DNA from: Leucobacter triazinivorans | Lineage (GTDB): Bacteria > Actinomycetota > Actinomycetes > Actinomycetales > Microbacteriaceae | NCBI RefSeq assembly: GCF_004208635.1 | Contig: NZ_CP035806.1 | Coordinates: 1,116,001-1,180,000 of the forward strand | Length of the DNA stretch: 64,000 nt | Reading direction: 5' to 3' | In this document: positions 1 to 8,886 of the stretch, in pieces | Position numbering within the stretch: position 1 is the first letter of the stretch | How the letters are laid out: each line of letters starts with the position of its first letter | Notes under the pieces: generated by a model | Seen by the model: only the letters and a program-made list of their open reading frames with translations | What the model was told of the DNA's origin: nothing | Database searches by the model: none | Translations under genes and position numbers: made by a program

Positions 1-2
1 CC

Positions 3-1133
3 CGGACCGATCCCGCGCGCACGTCCGAGCCCGACGGCCCCGCGGGCACGACGCCTCCCGCCGCCCCGGCGCCCCTGCGGGCCGTTGCGAGCGCGACGCC
101 CGAGCAGCTCATCCTCGGCCTCGACACCTTCGGCGATGTGACGCACACAGCCGCGGGCGAGCCCGTGCACCACGCGCAGGTCATCCGGGACGTCGTGGAG
201 CAGGCCGTGCTCGCCGACCGGCTCGGCGTCGACGCGATCACGCTCGGCGAGCACCACCGCGACGACTTCGCGCTGAGCAGCCCCGAGATCGCGCTCGCAG
301 CCATCGCGGGGCGCACCGAGCGGATCCTGCTCGGCACCGGTGTCACGGTGCTCTCGAGCGACGACCCCGTGCGGGTGTACGAGCGCTTCGCCACGCTCGA
401 CGCCGTGAGCTCGGGGCGCGCCGAGGTGGTGCTGGGGCGCGGATCCTTCACCGAGTCCTTCCCGCTCTTCGGGTACCGGCTCGAGGACTACGACACGCTC
501 TTCTCCGAGAAGCTCGACCTCTTCACCAGGCTGCGGGCCGAGGGTCCGGTCACCTGGTCGGGCACCCTCCGCAGCCCGCTGGCGGGCCAGGAGGTGTTCC
601 CCAAGACGCAGCAGGAGGACGGCGTGCGCGCGTGGATCGGCGTGGGCGGCAGTCCGCAGTCGGTGCTGCGCACCGTGCAGGTCGGGATCCCGATGATGCT
701 CGCGATCATCGGCGGCGATCCCTCTCGCTTCCTGCCCTTCGCGAACCTCTATCGGCAGGCCCAGAGGGAACTGGGGCGGGAGCCCATGCCGCTCGGCGTG
801 CACTCCCCCGGCCACGTCGCGGCGAGCGACGCCGAGGCCCGGGAGCAGCTCTGGCCGCACTTCGAGGCCAACCGCAACCGCATCGGCGGCGAGCGCGGCT
901 GGCCGCGCACCACGCGCGCCGAGTTCGAGCACGAGGCCGACGCGGGATCGCTCTACGTGGGCTCGGCCGAGACGGTGGCGCAGCGGATCGCAGCGACCGT
1001 GCGCACCCTGGGCGCCGACCGCTTCGACCTCAAGTACGCCAACGGCACGATGCCCCACGAGCAGCTGCTGGCGAGCATCGAGCTCTACGGCCGCGAGGTG
1101 ATCCCGCGCGTGCGTGAGCTGCTGTCCCGGTAG
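3..1133 (+). CDS. LLM-class flavin-dependent oxidoreductase, 5' end missing
   Basis: Luciferase-like (F420/FMN-dependent) TIM-barrel oxidoreductase. The reading frame is open from the first complete codon at position 3. An internal GTG at 138 cannot be the true start, because the conserved first beta strand (LGLDTFGDV) lies just upstream of it and in frame. No ATG or GTG precedes that strand in the window, so the start is probably to the left. Family hallmarks include the early GEHH motif and the glycine-rich LGTGVTVLSS segment. The substrate cannot be told from sequence. The gene points toward the C45 gene at 1382 (opposite strand), and a 17-bp tandem repeat lies between them. Confidence 0.85.
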   Translation, partial: RTDPARTSEPDGPAGTTPPAAPAPLRAVASATPEQLILGLDTFGDVTHTAAGEPVHHAQVIRDVVEQAVLADRLGVDAITLGEHHRDDFALSSPEIALAAIAGRTERILLGTGVTVLSSDDPVRVYERFATLDAVSSGRAEVVLGRGSFTESFPLFGYRLEDYDTLFSEKLDLFTRLRAEGPVTWSGTLRSPLAGQEVFPKTQQEDGVRAWIGVGGSPQSVLRTVQVGIPMMLAIIGGDPSRFLPFANLYRQAQRELGREPMPLGVHSPGHVAASDAEAREQLWPHFEANRNRIGGERGWPRTTRAEFEHEADAGSLYVGSAETVAQRIAATVRTLGADRFDLKYANGTMPHEQLLASIELYGREVIPRVRELLSR

Positions 1134-1286
1134 CGCGCTCCGCCCGGGGCCCGGCACGCGGCGCCTGGCGCTGCACCCGCCCAGGCGCTGCACCCGCCCA
1201 GGCGCACCGCTCGTGCAGGAGATCCGCGCTCGCGCAGGAGGCCTCGGCCGAGACCGTCCTGTGTGAGTGCGGATCTCCTGTGTGAG

Positions 1287-1399
1287 CGGCGGGCTGCCAC
1301 ACCCGGCGGGCTGCCACACCCGGCGGGCTGCCACACCCGGCGGGCTGCCACACCCGGCGGGCTGCCACACCCGGCGGGCACTCACACCCGGCGGGCGCC
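1287..1399. repeat. 17-bp tandem repeat, about 6.5 copies, covering a stop codon
   Basis: Five perfect copies of CGGCGGGCTGCCACACC (1287-1371) are followed by a variant copy (1372-1388) and a partial one. The last copies contain the stop codon (1382-1384) and final codons of the C45 hydrolase gene. The array therefore looks like an expansion of the gene's own 3' end into the spacer. Confidence 0.95.
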
Positions 1400-2497
1400 C
1401 CGCTCGGCGAGCTCGGCCGGGGAACCGGGGAAGAACTCCAGCGCCCCCGCTCGCGTGTCGAGGCCCACGGTCAGCAGGGTCGTCCACTGCTCGTGCAGCG
1501 GCTCGCTCGGATCCGGCCGGAAGCAGATCGGCGCGAGCGCCCCGGACGCTCCGCACATCGCGGAGGCGCGCTGCTCGATCGGCAGACCCGGCATGCGGTT
1601 GCGCTGCTCGCCGAGGTGCGCGAGCCGCGCATAGGTCGTCGACCGGTCTCGCGTCGCCTCCCCCGGCAGCTGGGACTCGGCGATGAAGTTGTTCGTGTGG
1701 ATCAGCCAGCCGTCGGCATCGGCCCGCACGACGCTGACCCGCTCGGGCGAGATCTCGAAGCACGCCGCGCGGTGCGCCGCCGCGTCCCGGGAGACCACGG
1801 TGAGCACCGTCGACGCGCTCGCGCGGGCCGAGCGGATGATGGCCTCGGCCTCGTCGACGCTCGTCGCCTCGTCGAGCACCCGGCGCGCGATCGCGTGCAC
1901 GGGCACGCCGTCGACTCCGCGGTCGCTCGCGTGGTGCAGGATGTTGAAGTGCACGCCGACGCCCGCGTCGTTGACGCCGATCTTGCCGAGCACGCCGAGC
2001 TCGGTGAACATCGTCACCCGGCCGACGCGGCGCGCGGCGGACGCGGGATCCTCGGCGCCTCCCGGAGCATCGGGAACGTACGAGAAGACCAGGCCGGCGC
2101 GGCACAGGTGCGCGTGCCAGTCCCAGGTCTGGATCGTCTCGGGGGCGGCCGGCCCAGGCGGCGCGAACACCGCGGTCGAGCACTCGCCCTCGACGTCGGG
2201 CGGGATGACGGCGAGCACCTCGGTGCGGGCGTTGAGCGCTGCCAGCTGCCACCGGGGCACCCCGGCGGCCTCGGCGGTCGCGGTCAGCTCGGCCGCGAGG
2301 TTCGGCGCCCAGGCCTCGAGCGCCGCGAAGCAGCTCTCCGCGATCGCCCGCACGCGATCCTCCGTGAGTCCGCGGATCGCGAAGAACTCGAGATATCCGG
2401 CGACCGCGCCCCGGATCTCCTCCCCGTACCGGCCGCCGATCTCGCTGCCGCGGCTCACCGGATCCTGCCCGGTCACCGTCGCGGTGATGATGTCCAC
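1382..2497 (-). CDS. C45-family autoproteolytic acyltransferase/hydrolase (copy A)
   Basis: Ntn-hydrolase of peptidase family C45, the isopenicillin N acyltransferase group. These proteins cut themselves to expose an N-terminal cysteine that attacks amide bonds. I place the start at the GTG at 2497 (371 aa) because it follows a GAGGAC stretch; the frame stays open further upstream only through GC-rich spacer. The presumed nucleophile is Cys106 in GECSTAV, close to Cys103 of the fungal enzyme as I recall it, but the residue before it is Glu rather than Gly. Shared family blocks are ALNARTE, QTWDWH, GKIGVNDAG and HTNNF. It is the last gene of the importer-nylC operon, 134 bp after nylC. A paralogue ends the neighbouring cassette at 11461. 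The natural substrate of bacterial members is unknown; an N-acyl or peptide amide is inferred. Confidence 0.85.
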   Translation of the reverse strand: MDIITATVTGQDPVSRGSEIGGRYGEEIRGAVAGYLEFFAIRGLTEDRVRAIAESCFAALEAWAPNLAAELTATAEAAGVPRWQLAALNARTEVLAVIPPDVEGECSTAVFAPPGPAAPETIQTWDWHAHLCRAGLVFSYVPDAPGGAEDPASAARRVGRVTMFTELGVLGKIGVNDAGVGVHFNILHHASDRGVDGVPVHAIARRVLDEATSVDEAEAIIRSARASASTVLTVVSRDAAAHRAACFEISPERVSVVRADADGWLIHTNNFIAESQLPGEATRDRSTTYARLAHLGEQRNRMPGLPIEQRASAMCGASGALAPICFRPDPSEPLHEQWTTLLTVGLDTRAGALEFFPGSPAELAERGARRV

Positions 2498-2563
2498 TTT
2501 CGTCCTCTCAGTCTGCGGGCGGCCGCCCCGGGCCGGAACCCGGGCAGCAGCCCCGACGGCACC

Positions 2564-2629
2564 CCCGGGCCGCGGCCCGGGCGACCGCCCCCATGTATCG
2601 ATTCGGCGCCGCGCGGCTCGCGCGGCGCC
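2564..2629 (-). other. Two strong hairpins between nylC and the C45 gene
   Basis: An 11-bp perfect stem with a 3-nt loop (2605-2615 with 2619-2629) starts three bases after the nylC stop. A perfect 18-bp palindrome CCCGGGCCGCGGCCCGGG follows at 2564-2581. There is no U tract on the transcript. They may be an attenuator or mRNA-stabilising structures that lower expression of the last gene. Confidence 0.6.
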
Positions 2630-2631
2630 CC

Positions 2632-3699
2632 TTAGCGACCCGCCTCGAGCAGCGCGTCCCACATCACCTCGGACGCGATCGCCCCGAGCGCGGTGGCGTT
2701 CACCGACAGTCGCCCGCGCGATGACGCGGGAGTCGCGGGGAGATCGATCTCGTCAGTCGTGACCGCGAAGAGCGTGTCGCCGTCCATGTCCGTGTGGAAC
2801 GGCTGGATCCCGCGGTGCATCGAGCTGTGCACCTGCTTGGCGAACTGATTCAGCTCGACGGTGTTCATGCGCACGTTCGTGATCACGGCGCTGATCGTCG
2901 TGTTGCCGGACTGCGTCACGGGAGGCATCTGCTCGGCGAACGCCTCTTGATAGTCGAACACCGGGTGCCGCCGGGCCCCGGTCTCGGCGTCGTAATTGCC
3001 GCGCACGATGCGCCCGGCGCGATCCATGATCACGCCGACCGGGTTCGGCACGACGACGGCGAGGATGCGCACGTCGCCGAGTCGGCGGAATGCCGCTCCC
3101 TGCCCCGTGATCTCGGTGCGGTCCCAGTCGACCTTGCCGGCGGAAGCGCTCATGCCCGCGCCCGCTCGGCCCTGCGCGAACTCGCCCGGCACCGCGAAGT
3201 CGAGCGCTGCGCGCCCGAGCGCCTTGTCGGGGTAGACCGCGGTCGAGCGCGCCGAGAAGTCGTAGATGATCGCCGAGGAGACGAGCTGCAGCTCGGCGAA
3301 GCCGGTGCGGTGCTCGAAGCGCTCGAGGAGCGCGTCGCTCACCCCGGCGCCCGCCTCGAGTCCGTACACCGATCCCCCGGCCAGGCAGATGGCGTGGTTG
3401 AAGTCGTATCCGCCGGAGAGGCCCACCGCCCCGCCGCGCGCATCGACCGCGGTGCGCGCGCCCGCCGGAATGTGGATGACGGTGGCTCCGGTGGGGCCCT
3501 CCTCGTAGTGGGCCGACCCGATGCTCACGCCGGGGAAGTCGAACCGCAGGGTGTCGCGGCCAGTGCTCTTCACGGGCGCCAGGTCGAAGGCATCGTTGCC
3601 CGGTCCGCCGAATACGGGAGGTCCTGCCAGGCGCGGCGCGGGATCCGCGGCGATCGCGCCGTCGATGTCGGTGAGGGCGTGTGCCGGTGTCGTGTTCAT
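2632..3699 (-). CDS. nylC: NylC-type 6-aminohexanoate-oligomer endohydrolase (P1/DmpA-family Ntn-hydrolase)
   Basis: Member of the DmpA/S58 N-terminal-nucleophile family, 355 aa, the length I recall for NylC, the nylon-6 oligomer hydrolase of Arthrobacter sp. KI72. Autocleavage would occur between Asn266 and Thr267 in SGNTTISAV, exposing Thr267. The other catalytic residues I recall for NylC align without gaps: Lys189 (SAGKV), Asn219 (VVPNP), and Asp306 and Asp308 (TDMDGD). Asp36, Asp122 and His130, described as stability positions, are also present, while position 263 is Gln instead of Glu. No signal peptide is visible, so the enzyme should be cytoplasmic and depend on an importer. It overlaps the last ATPase gene by 4 bp (ATGA), so it belongs to the dipeptide-importer operon. 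The function call rests on residue-level similarity. The natural substrate may be another beta-, gamma- or omega-amino-acid oligomer. Confidence 0.9.
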   Translation of the reverse strand: MNTTPAHALTDIDGAIAADPAPRLAGPPVFGGPGNDAFDLAPVKSTGRDTLRFDFPGVSIGSAHYEEGPTGATVIHIPAGARTAVDARGGAVGLSGGYDFNHAICLAGGSVYGLEAGAGVSDALLERFEHRTGFAELQLVSSAIIYDFSARSTAVYPDKALGRAALDFAVPGEFAQGRAGAGMSASAGKVDWDRTEITGQGAAFRRLGDVRILAVVVPNPVGVIMDRAGRIVRGNYDAETGARRHPVFDYQEAFAEQMPPVTQSGNTTISAVITNVRMNTVELNQFAKQVHSSMHRGIQPFHTDMDGDTLFAVTTDEIDLPATPASSRGRLSVNATALGAIASEVMWDALLEAGR

Positions 3700-4469
3700 A
3701 GGGACTCCAAGAGTGTCTGCGAGTAGGAATGCTGCGGGTTCCGGAAGAATTCGTCGGTCGGGGCGGTCTCGACGAGGTCCCCCCTGAACAGCACGGCGAC
3801 GCGATCGGCCACGCGCTGCACCGCCCCGAGGTCGTGCGAGATGAAGAGCGCTCCGAAGCGGTGCTGCGCCTGCAGCTCGCGGATGAGCGCGAGGATCTGC
3901 ATCTGAACGGCGACGTCGAGCGCGCTCACGGCCTCGTCGAAGACGATGAAGCGAGGCTCGGTCACGAGGGCGCGCGCCACCGACACGCGCTGGCGCTGAC
4001 CGCCGGAGAGCTCGTGCGGATAGCGCTCGGCGAACGCGGGGTTGAGCCCGACCTGTTCGAGCATCTCCATGACCCGCTGCCGCTGTGCCGACCGGCCGAG
4101 GTCGCGCCGCGCCACGGTCAGGGGCTCGCGCACCGACTCGCCCACCTTGCGCCGCGGGTTGAGCGACCAGTGCGGGTGCTGGAGCACCGCCTGCAGTGTG
4201 CCGGCGGTGGCCCTGCGCGACCGGCCGAAGGGGCGGCCGAGCAGCAGCACGTCGCCCGAGTCGGGTCGCCTGAGCCCCAGCGCGACGGAGGCGGTCGTGG
4301 TCTTGCCCGATCCCGACTCGCCCACGAGCCCGAGGGTCTCCCCCGCGGCCACCTCGAGCGTCACCGAGTTCATCGCGCGCACGACGCGCCGCTTCGCCCC
4401 CGCTCCGCTCGTGAAGGCGACGCTGACGTCGCGCAGTTCGAGCACCGGGCCCGGTTCAGCTGCGGTCAT
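3696..4469 (-). CDS. Peptide ABC transporter ATP-binding protein, DppF-like (cassette A)
   Basis: Second ATPase of the cassette A importer, 257 aa. Walker A is GESGSGKTT, the signature is HELSGGQRQR and Walker B ends in FDEAVSALD, followed by the H-loop ISHDLG. The start is the ATG at 4469, which overlaps the stop of the DppD-like gene by 4 bp; longer in-frame extensions lie inside that gene. Like other DppF proteins it would pair with DppD to drive import of di- or oligopeptide-like substrates. Its own stop overlaps the nylC start, so translation of transporter and hydrolase is probably coupled. Confidence 0.9.
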   Translation of the reverse strand: MTAAEPGPVLELRDVSVAFTSGAGAKRRVVRAMNSVTLEVAAGETLGLVGESGSGKTTTASVALGLRRPDSGDVLLLGRPFGRSRRATAGTLQAVLQHPHWSLNPRRKVGESVREPLTVARRDLGRSAQRQRVMEMLEQVGLNPAFAERYPHELSGGQRQRVSVARALVTEPRFIVFDEAVSALDVAVQMQILALIRELQAQHRFGALFISHDLGAVQRVADRVAVLFRGDLVETAPTDEFFRNPQHSYSQTLLESL

Positions 4470-5308
4470 CGTTCCGCCTCCTTCGCTGCGAGGTCGGCGC
4501 GGCCGGGCATGGCGGCGACGAGGGTTCTCGTGTATTCGGCGCGCGGGTCGTCGAGCACCCGCGCGGTCGGCCCCTCCTCGACGATACGCCCCTGGTGCAT
4601 CACGACCACGCGGTCGCACCAGCGGCGCACGGCTCCGAGGTCGTGGCTGATCCAGATGAGACTGGTGCCGGAGCGCTGCACGAGATCGACGATGAGGGTG
4701 AGGATCTCGTCGCGCACCTGAGAGTCGAGCGACGCAGTCGGCTCGTCGGCGATCAGGATCTCGGGTTCGCGGGCCATGGTGAGCGCGATCGCGATGCGCT
4801 GGGCCATGCCGCCGGACACCTCGTGCGGGTAGAGCTTCAGCACCCGCTCCGGTTCGAGAATCTTGACCCTCGCGAGCAGCTCGGCGAGCGACGCTCGGTC
4901 GGTCGGTCGCCCGAGCGGCCGCAGCGCCAGCTCGAGCTGGCGGCGGATCCGCATCGTCGGATCGAGCGAGGCGATCGGATCCTGCGGGATGAAGCCGAGC
5001 GACTCGCGGCGCAGGGCGCGGATCGCCTCCGGGCCGAGGCCCGCGAGATCCTTGCCGAGCACGCGCACGGATCCGGAGGTGATGTGGCAGGCTCTCGGCA
5101 GCATGCGGCCCATGGCCGCCGACACGGTCGACTTGCCGGATCCCGACTCGCCCACGATCGCGAGCAGCTCGCCCGGAGCGACGTCGAGATCGATCCCGTC
5201 GAGGGCCCGGGTCACGCCGAGTCGCGTGCGGTATTCGGCGCTGAGGCCGGAGAGCGAGACCGCCGCAGCGGCGGGGGCTGCGGGGACAGCGGGGGCGTTC
5301 GCGGTCAT
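4466..5308 (-). CDS. Peptide ABC transporter ATP-binding protein, DppD-like (cassette A)
   Basis: First ATPase of the cassette A importer, 280 aa, with an Ala/Pro-rich N-terminal stretch of about 20 residues. Walker A is GESGSGKST, the signature is HEVSGGMAQR and Walker B is ILIADEPTASLD. ATG at 5308 overlaps the permease stop by 4 bp. Family knowledge: DppD/OppD ATPases energise uptake of peptides delivered by a lipoprotein binding protein. Its position between the permeases and the DppF-like gene is the canonical order. Confidence 0.9.
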   Translation of the reverse strand: MTANAPAVPAAPAAAAVSLSGLSAEYRTRLGVTRALDGIDLDVAPGELLAIVGESGSGKSTVSAAMGRMLPRACHITSGSVRVLGKDLAGLGPEAIRALRRESLGFIPQDPIASLDPTMRIRRQLELALRPLGRPTDRASLAELLARVKILEPERVLKLYPHEVSGGMAQRIAIALTMAREPEILIADEPTASLDSQVRDEILTLIVDLVQRSGTSLIWISHDLGAVRRWCDRVVVMHQGRIVEEGPTARVLDDPRAEYTRTLVAAMPGRADLAAKEAER

Positions 5309-6177
5309 ACGAGGCTCCTTGTCTCGCGCGGATCGAGGCGATCGCGCATCGTATCGCCGATGAGATTGATGGCGAGGATCGCGACGACGAGCACGGCGGC
5401 CGGGATGAACAGCAGCCACGGCGCCTGCAGCATGTAACTGCCGCCCTCCTGGATCAGCAGGCCCAGGGAGGATCGCGGCGGCTGCACGCCGTAGCCGAGG
5501 AAGCTCAGCCCGCCCTCCACGAGGATGCCGACCGACAGCGCGTACGTGCCCTGCACGGCGATGGTGCCGCTGACGTTCGGCAGCAGGTGCCGGAAGAGGA
5601 TCACGGGGGCCGACACCCCGCTGATCTTCGCGGTCGTGACGAAGTCGCGCTGGGCGACCGACATCGCGGCCGCGCTCACCATGCGCGTCATGAGGGGAAC
5701 GGTGACGAGCACGATGCTCGAGAGCACCGCGACCTGGCCGGGGCCCACGACCGCGGCGATGAGGATCGCGAGCACGATCGAGGGGAAGGAGTACAGCACG
5801 TCGCTCAATCGCATGATGATCTCGCGCGCCCAGCCGCCGGCGTAGCCGGCGACGAGCCCGAGGATCACGCTGATCACGGCGGTGCACGCCACCGCGAGCG
5901 TGGAGAGCACCAGGGTGGTGCGCGTGCCCTCGAGCAGTCGGGCCAGCACGGAGCGCCCCAGGGCGTCGGTGCCGAAGGGGTAGGCGGCCGACGGCGGGCT
6001 GAGCCGCGGACCGACGATCCTCGCGGGATCGCCCGCGAACGGGATGACCGCGGCCGCGACGGCGACGGCGACGATGAGACCGAGCGCGCAGGCGGCGGCG
6101 ATGAAGAGGGGGTCGCGCGGCGCCCGGGTGCGGGCCGCGCGCTTCTTCCTGGTGAGCGGAAGCGAGTAGGTGGTCAT
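5305..6177 (-). CDS. Peptide ABC transporter permease, DppC-like (cassette A)
   Basis: Integral membrane subunit, 290 aa. A basic N-terminus (KKRAARTR) precedes the first membrane helix at about residues 27-48, then comes the DppC-type periplasmic segment with PFGTDALGRSVLARLL and four to five further helices. The cytoplasmic EAA loop is near residues 185-205. Overlaps of 4 bp with both neighbours indicate one transcript. Together with the DppB-like protein it forms the channel for the substrate hydrolysed by the downstream enzymes (inference from the operon). Confidence 0.9.
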   Translation of the reverse strand: MTTYSLPLTRKKRAARTRAPRDPLFIAAACALGLIVAVAVAAAVIPFAGDPARIVGPRLSPPSAAYPFGTDALGRSVLARLLEGTRTTLVLSTLAVACTAVISVILGLVAGYAGGWAREIIMRLSDVLYSFPSIVLAILIAAVVGPGQVAVLSSIVLVTVPLMTRMVSAAAMSVAQRDFVTTAKISGVSAPVILFRHLLPNVSGTIAVQGTYALSVGILVEGGLSFLGYGVQPPRSSLGLLIQEGGSYMLQAPWLLFIPAAVLVVAILAINLIGDTMRDRLDPRETRSLV

Positions 6178-7145
6178 GATCCTGCCTTCCCCGTGACGGC
6201 GACGCGCGGGTCGAGCGCGCTCGTGATGAGGTCGAGCACCAGGCTCAGGGTGACGAAGACGGCGGCGGCGAAGAGCACGGTCGCCTGCACCACCGCGAAG
6301 TCCCGCCTGCCGAGACCGGTCACCATGAACGAGCCGAGCCCCGGGAGGTTGAACAGGGTCTCGATGATCACGGCGCCGCCGAGGAGATAGGCCGTGATGG
6401 TGCCGAGCAGCGTGAGGATCGGGATCCCGGCGTTGCGCACCACGTGGTGGCGCACGATGTGCCAGGCGGTCTCCCCGCGCGCCACCGCCGCGGTGATATG
6501 GGGTTCGACGAGCACCCCCATGACCGCGTCTCGCGTGGTGCGCGCGGTCGCGGCGACGCAGAAGACGGAGAGCACGAGCGCCGGGAGCAGGAGCGCCTGG
6601 AACGTCGGCCAGAAACCGGTGCCGATGCTGGCGAACCCCCCGACCTTGAGACCGAGCGAGAACTGCGAGAAGAGGAAGATGACGATGCTGCCGAGCACGA
6701 ACTCCGGCACGCTGATGCCGATGCTCGAGACCACGCGGCCGAGGGCTCCGCCGCGCTTGGCGCCGGATCGCACGCCCGTCCAGATTCCGAGCGGCACGCC
6801 GATCAGCAGCGTCACCGCCATCGCCATGATCGTGAGCATCGCGGTCACGGGAATGCGGGCGAGCATCTCGCCCGACACCGAGGTCTGCGTGACGTAGGAG
6901 GTGCCGAGCTCACCCGTGAGCACCTGCCCGATCCAGGCGAAGTACTGCACGAAGATCGGCTGATTGAGCCCGTAGGCCTCGGCGAGCATCTCCCGCTCCT
7001 CAGCCGAGGCGAGCGGGCCGAGGACGATGTCCTCGTAGCCGCCCGGCATGAGCCGGATCGCGACGAAGATGAGCACCGAGACCCCGAGCAGGGTGATGAG
7101 CGCACTCACCACCCGCCCGGCGGACCAGCGAAGGATCTGCAGCAT
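6174..7145 (-). CDS. Peptide ABC transporter permease, DppB-like (cassette A)
   Basis: Integral membrane subunit, 323 aa, with the DppB-type N-terminal helix (about residues 12-32) followed by the large external region (RLMPGG, QPIFVQYFAW) and a C-terminal bundle of five helices. The EAA loop with GETAWHIVRHHVVRN lies near residues 220-235. It starts 6 bp after the binding-protein stop and overlaps the DppC-like gene by 4 bp. Confidence 0.9.
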   Translation of the reverse strand: MLQILRWSAGRVVSALITLLGVSVLIFVAIRLMPGGYEDIVLGPLASAEEREMLAEAYGLNQPIFVQYFAWIGQVLTGELGTSYVTQTSVSGEMLARIPVTAMLTIMAMAVTLLIGVPLGIWTGVRSGAKRGGALGRVVSSIGISVPEFVLGSIVIFLFSQFSLGLKVGGFASIGTGFWPTFQALLLPALVLSVFCVAATARTTRDAVMGVLVEPHITAAVARGETAWHIVRHHVVRNAGIPILTLLGTITAYLLGGAVIIETLFNLPGLGSFMVTGLGRRDFAVVQATVLFAAAVFVTLSLVLDLITSALDPRVAVTGKAGS

Positions 7146-7151
7146 TCCCGG

Positions 7152-8795
7152 CTACTCCCCGGCGATCCGGTAGTCGACGATGTTGCGGAGGATGTCGCCG
7201 TAGCCCTCGTTGCTCTGGATGGTCGGGCTCACCGCCGCGGTGTCGAATCCGATGATGGACGGACGGTGCACGAGCGGCACGATCTCGGAGTACTCGTCGG
7301 CGGACGCGCACAGCTCGGTCAGCACCTCTGCGCGCGCAGAGGGATCCGACTCGCTCGCGCCCTCGGCGATGAGCGCGTTGAGATCCTCGTGCACCCCGGT
7401 GAAGCCGACGTTGAAGAACGCCTGCTCGGGGTTCCACCACTTGGTCACCATCGAGGGGTCGGTGTACCCGGCGAACCACCCGATCGACAGGTCGAACTCG
7501 CCGGGCTGGGCGGTGAAGACGCGCTCGTTGTAGGTCGCGGTGTCGAACTGCTCGATCTCGACGGTCACGCCGATCTCGGCGAGCTGCTGCTGCACGAGCT
7601 GGGCGATCTGCGCCATCACCGGCTCCGAGGTGTAGACCACGAGATCGAGCGCCGCGTCGCCGGCGCCCGACTCCTCGATGACCGCCTTCGCGTCCTCGAT
7701 CGTCGCCTGCTCGGAGGGCAGCTCGTCGACCAGGCAGGCGCCAGGCAGGTTCGAGGGCGTGATGCCGGTCGGCGAGGTCTCGCCGGCGAAGACGATGTCG
7801 GCGATGGCCTGCCGGTCGATCGCGGTGTTGATCGCGAAGCGCACGTCCTGGTCGTTGAGCGGGCTGTCGGGCTTCTGCGAGTTGACGAAGACGTAGTAGA
7901 GGTCGCTCTGGGTCTGATTGACGACCCGCAAGCCCTCGTTGCCTCCGAGCTGCGACAGGGAGTCGATGTTGACGAAGTTCGCCATCCCCGTGCTCCCCTC
8001 GCGCAGGGCGGCCTGGCGGGTCGACTCCTGATCCACGATCTGCAGTTCGAGGGTCTGCACCGCGAGATCGTCGCCGCCGCGCCAATCCGGATTCGCCATG
8101 AAGGTCCACGACTCGTCCTGGCGATGGTCCGAGACGAGGTAGGGCCCGGTTCCCAGCATCGTCGTGGTGAGGTCGACGCTGCCGTCGTTCACCTCCTGCA
8201 TGGGGAGGATGGCTGCCGGGGTGTTCGCGAGCGCGGCGAGGAACGGCGCGTACGGGCTGCTGAGCGTGACCGTGACCTGGTCGTCCCCGGTGGCCTCGAT
8301 CGACTCGACGGGCCCCATCTGGCCCGACCAGACGCTCATGCTCGCCATCTGGCGCTCGAGGCTGCCGACGACATCGTCGACGGTGAGCGGCCGGCCGTTC
8401 GAGAACGTCGCCGCGGTGTCGATCGTGAACACGTACGTGGTGTCGTCCGGCTGCTCCCACGAGGTGGCGAGTGCGGGCTGGATCTCGAAGTTCTCGTCCG
8501 TGGTCACGAGGGTCTCGTAGACGAGGCCCATGATCATCCAGGAGCGGGCTGTCTGCGCGGTCTGCGGGTCGAGCCCGTCGGCCTCGCTCGTGTCGTAGTC
8601 GAGCTGCACGGTGAGGGCGCCCTCACCGGTGAGCGACTCATCGGCGACGGCGAGGAAGCCGGGGGCCTCCTCCGACTGCTCGACGCCGCCCGTCTCGGCG
8701 CCGGGGGCGGCGCAGGAGGTGAGGACGCACGCGAGGCTCAGCGCGAGGGCGGCGCCGGCAGCCGCCCGAGGGCGGGTTCGTTGGTTGTTCAACAC
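7152..8795 (-). CDS. Peptide ABC transporter substrate-binding lipoprotein (cassette A)
   Basis: SBP_bac_5-family (DppA/OppA/NikA type) extracellular binding lipoprotein, 547 aa. I use the GTG at 8795 because GAAGGAG lies 8 nt upstream and it places a lipoprotein signal directly at the N-terminus: basic TRPR, hydrophobic core, lipobox VLTSC with Cys28. The frame is open further upstream, but only through the promoter and operator region. The mature protein shows the family's early LDPQTA and WEQPDDTTYVFTI blocks. It is the first gene of the operon and faces a divergent LacI-type regulator. Ligand unknown; by context an amide oligomer or peptide handled by NylC or the C45 enzyme. Confidence 0.9.
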   Translation of the reverse strand: MLNNQRTRPRAAAGAALALSLACVLTSCAAPGAETGGVEQSEEAPGFLAVADESLTGEGALTVQLDYDTSEADGLDPQTAQTARSWMIMGLVYETLVTTDENFEIQPALATSWEQPDDTTYVFTIDTAATFSNGRPLTVDDVVGSLERQMASMSVWSGQMGPVESIEATGDDQVTVTLSSPYAPFLAALANTPAAILPMQEVNDGSVDLTTTMLGTGPYLVSDHRQDESWTFMANPDWRGGDDLAVQTLELQIVDQESTRQAALREGSTGMANFVNIDSLSQLGGNEGLRVVNQTQSDLYYVFVNSQKPDSPLNDQDVRFAINTAIDRQAIADIVFAGETSPTGITPSNLPGACLVDELPSEQATIEDAKAVIEESGAGDAALDLVVYTSEPVMAQIAQLVQQQLAEIGVTVEIEQFDTATYNERVFTAQPGEFDLSIGWFAGYTDPSMVTKWWNPEQAFFNVGFTGVHEDLNALIAEGASESDPSARAEVLTELCASADEYSEIVPLVHRPSIIGFDTAAVSPTIQSNEGYGDILRNIVDYRIAGE

Positions 8796-8886
8796 CGTGG
8801 TGACTCCTTCGACAGTGGTGGTGGCCCGGGCCGCGTCGATGCGATCCGGCCGGCCGCGCCCCCCGATGGGCGCGCCTTGGATGATC

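Noticed and set aside
138..140. GTG as the start codon of the LLM oxidoreductase
   Set aside because: The conserved first strand of the barrel is encoded just upstream in the same frame, so translation must begin earlier.
1287..1399. CRISPR or iteron (replication origin) interpretation of the 17-bp repeats
   Set aside because: There are no unique spacers and no rep gene; the array covers a stop codon and matches the other 3'-end minisatellites.
1382..3699. Second nylon enzyme (nylA amidase or nylB beta-lactamase fold) near nylC
   Set aside because: No amidase-signature or SxxK-type gene is present in the window; the C45 enzyme is unrelated to both.
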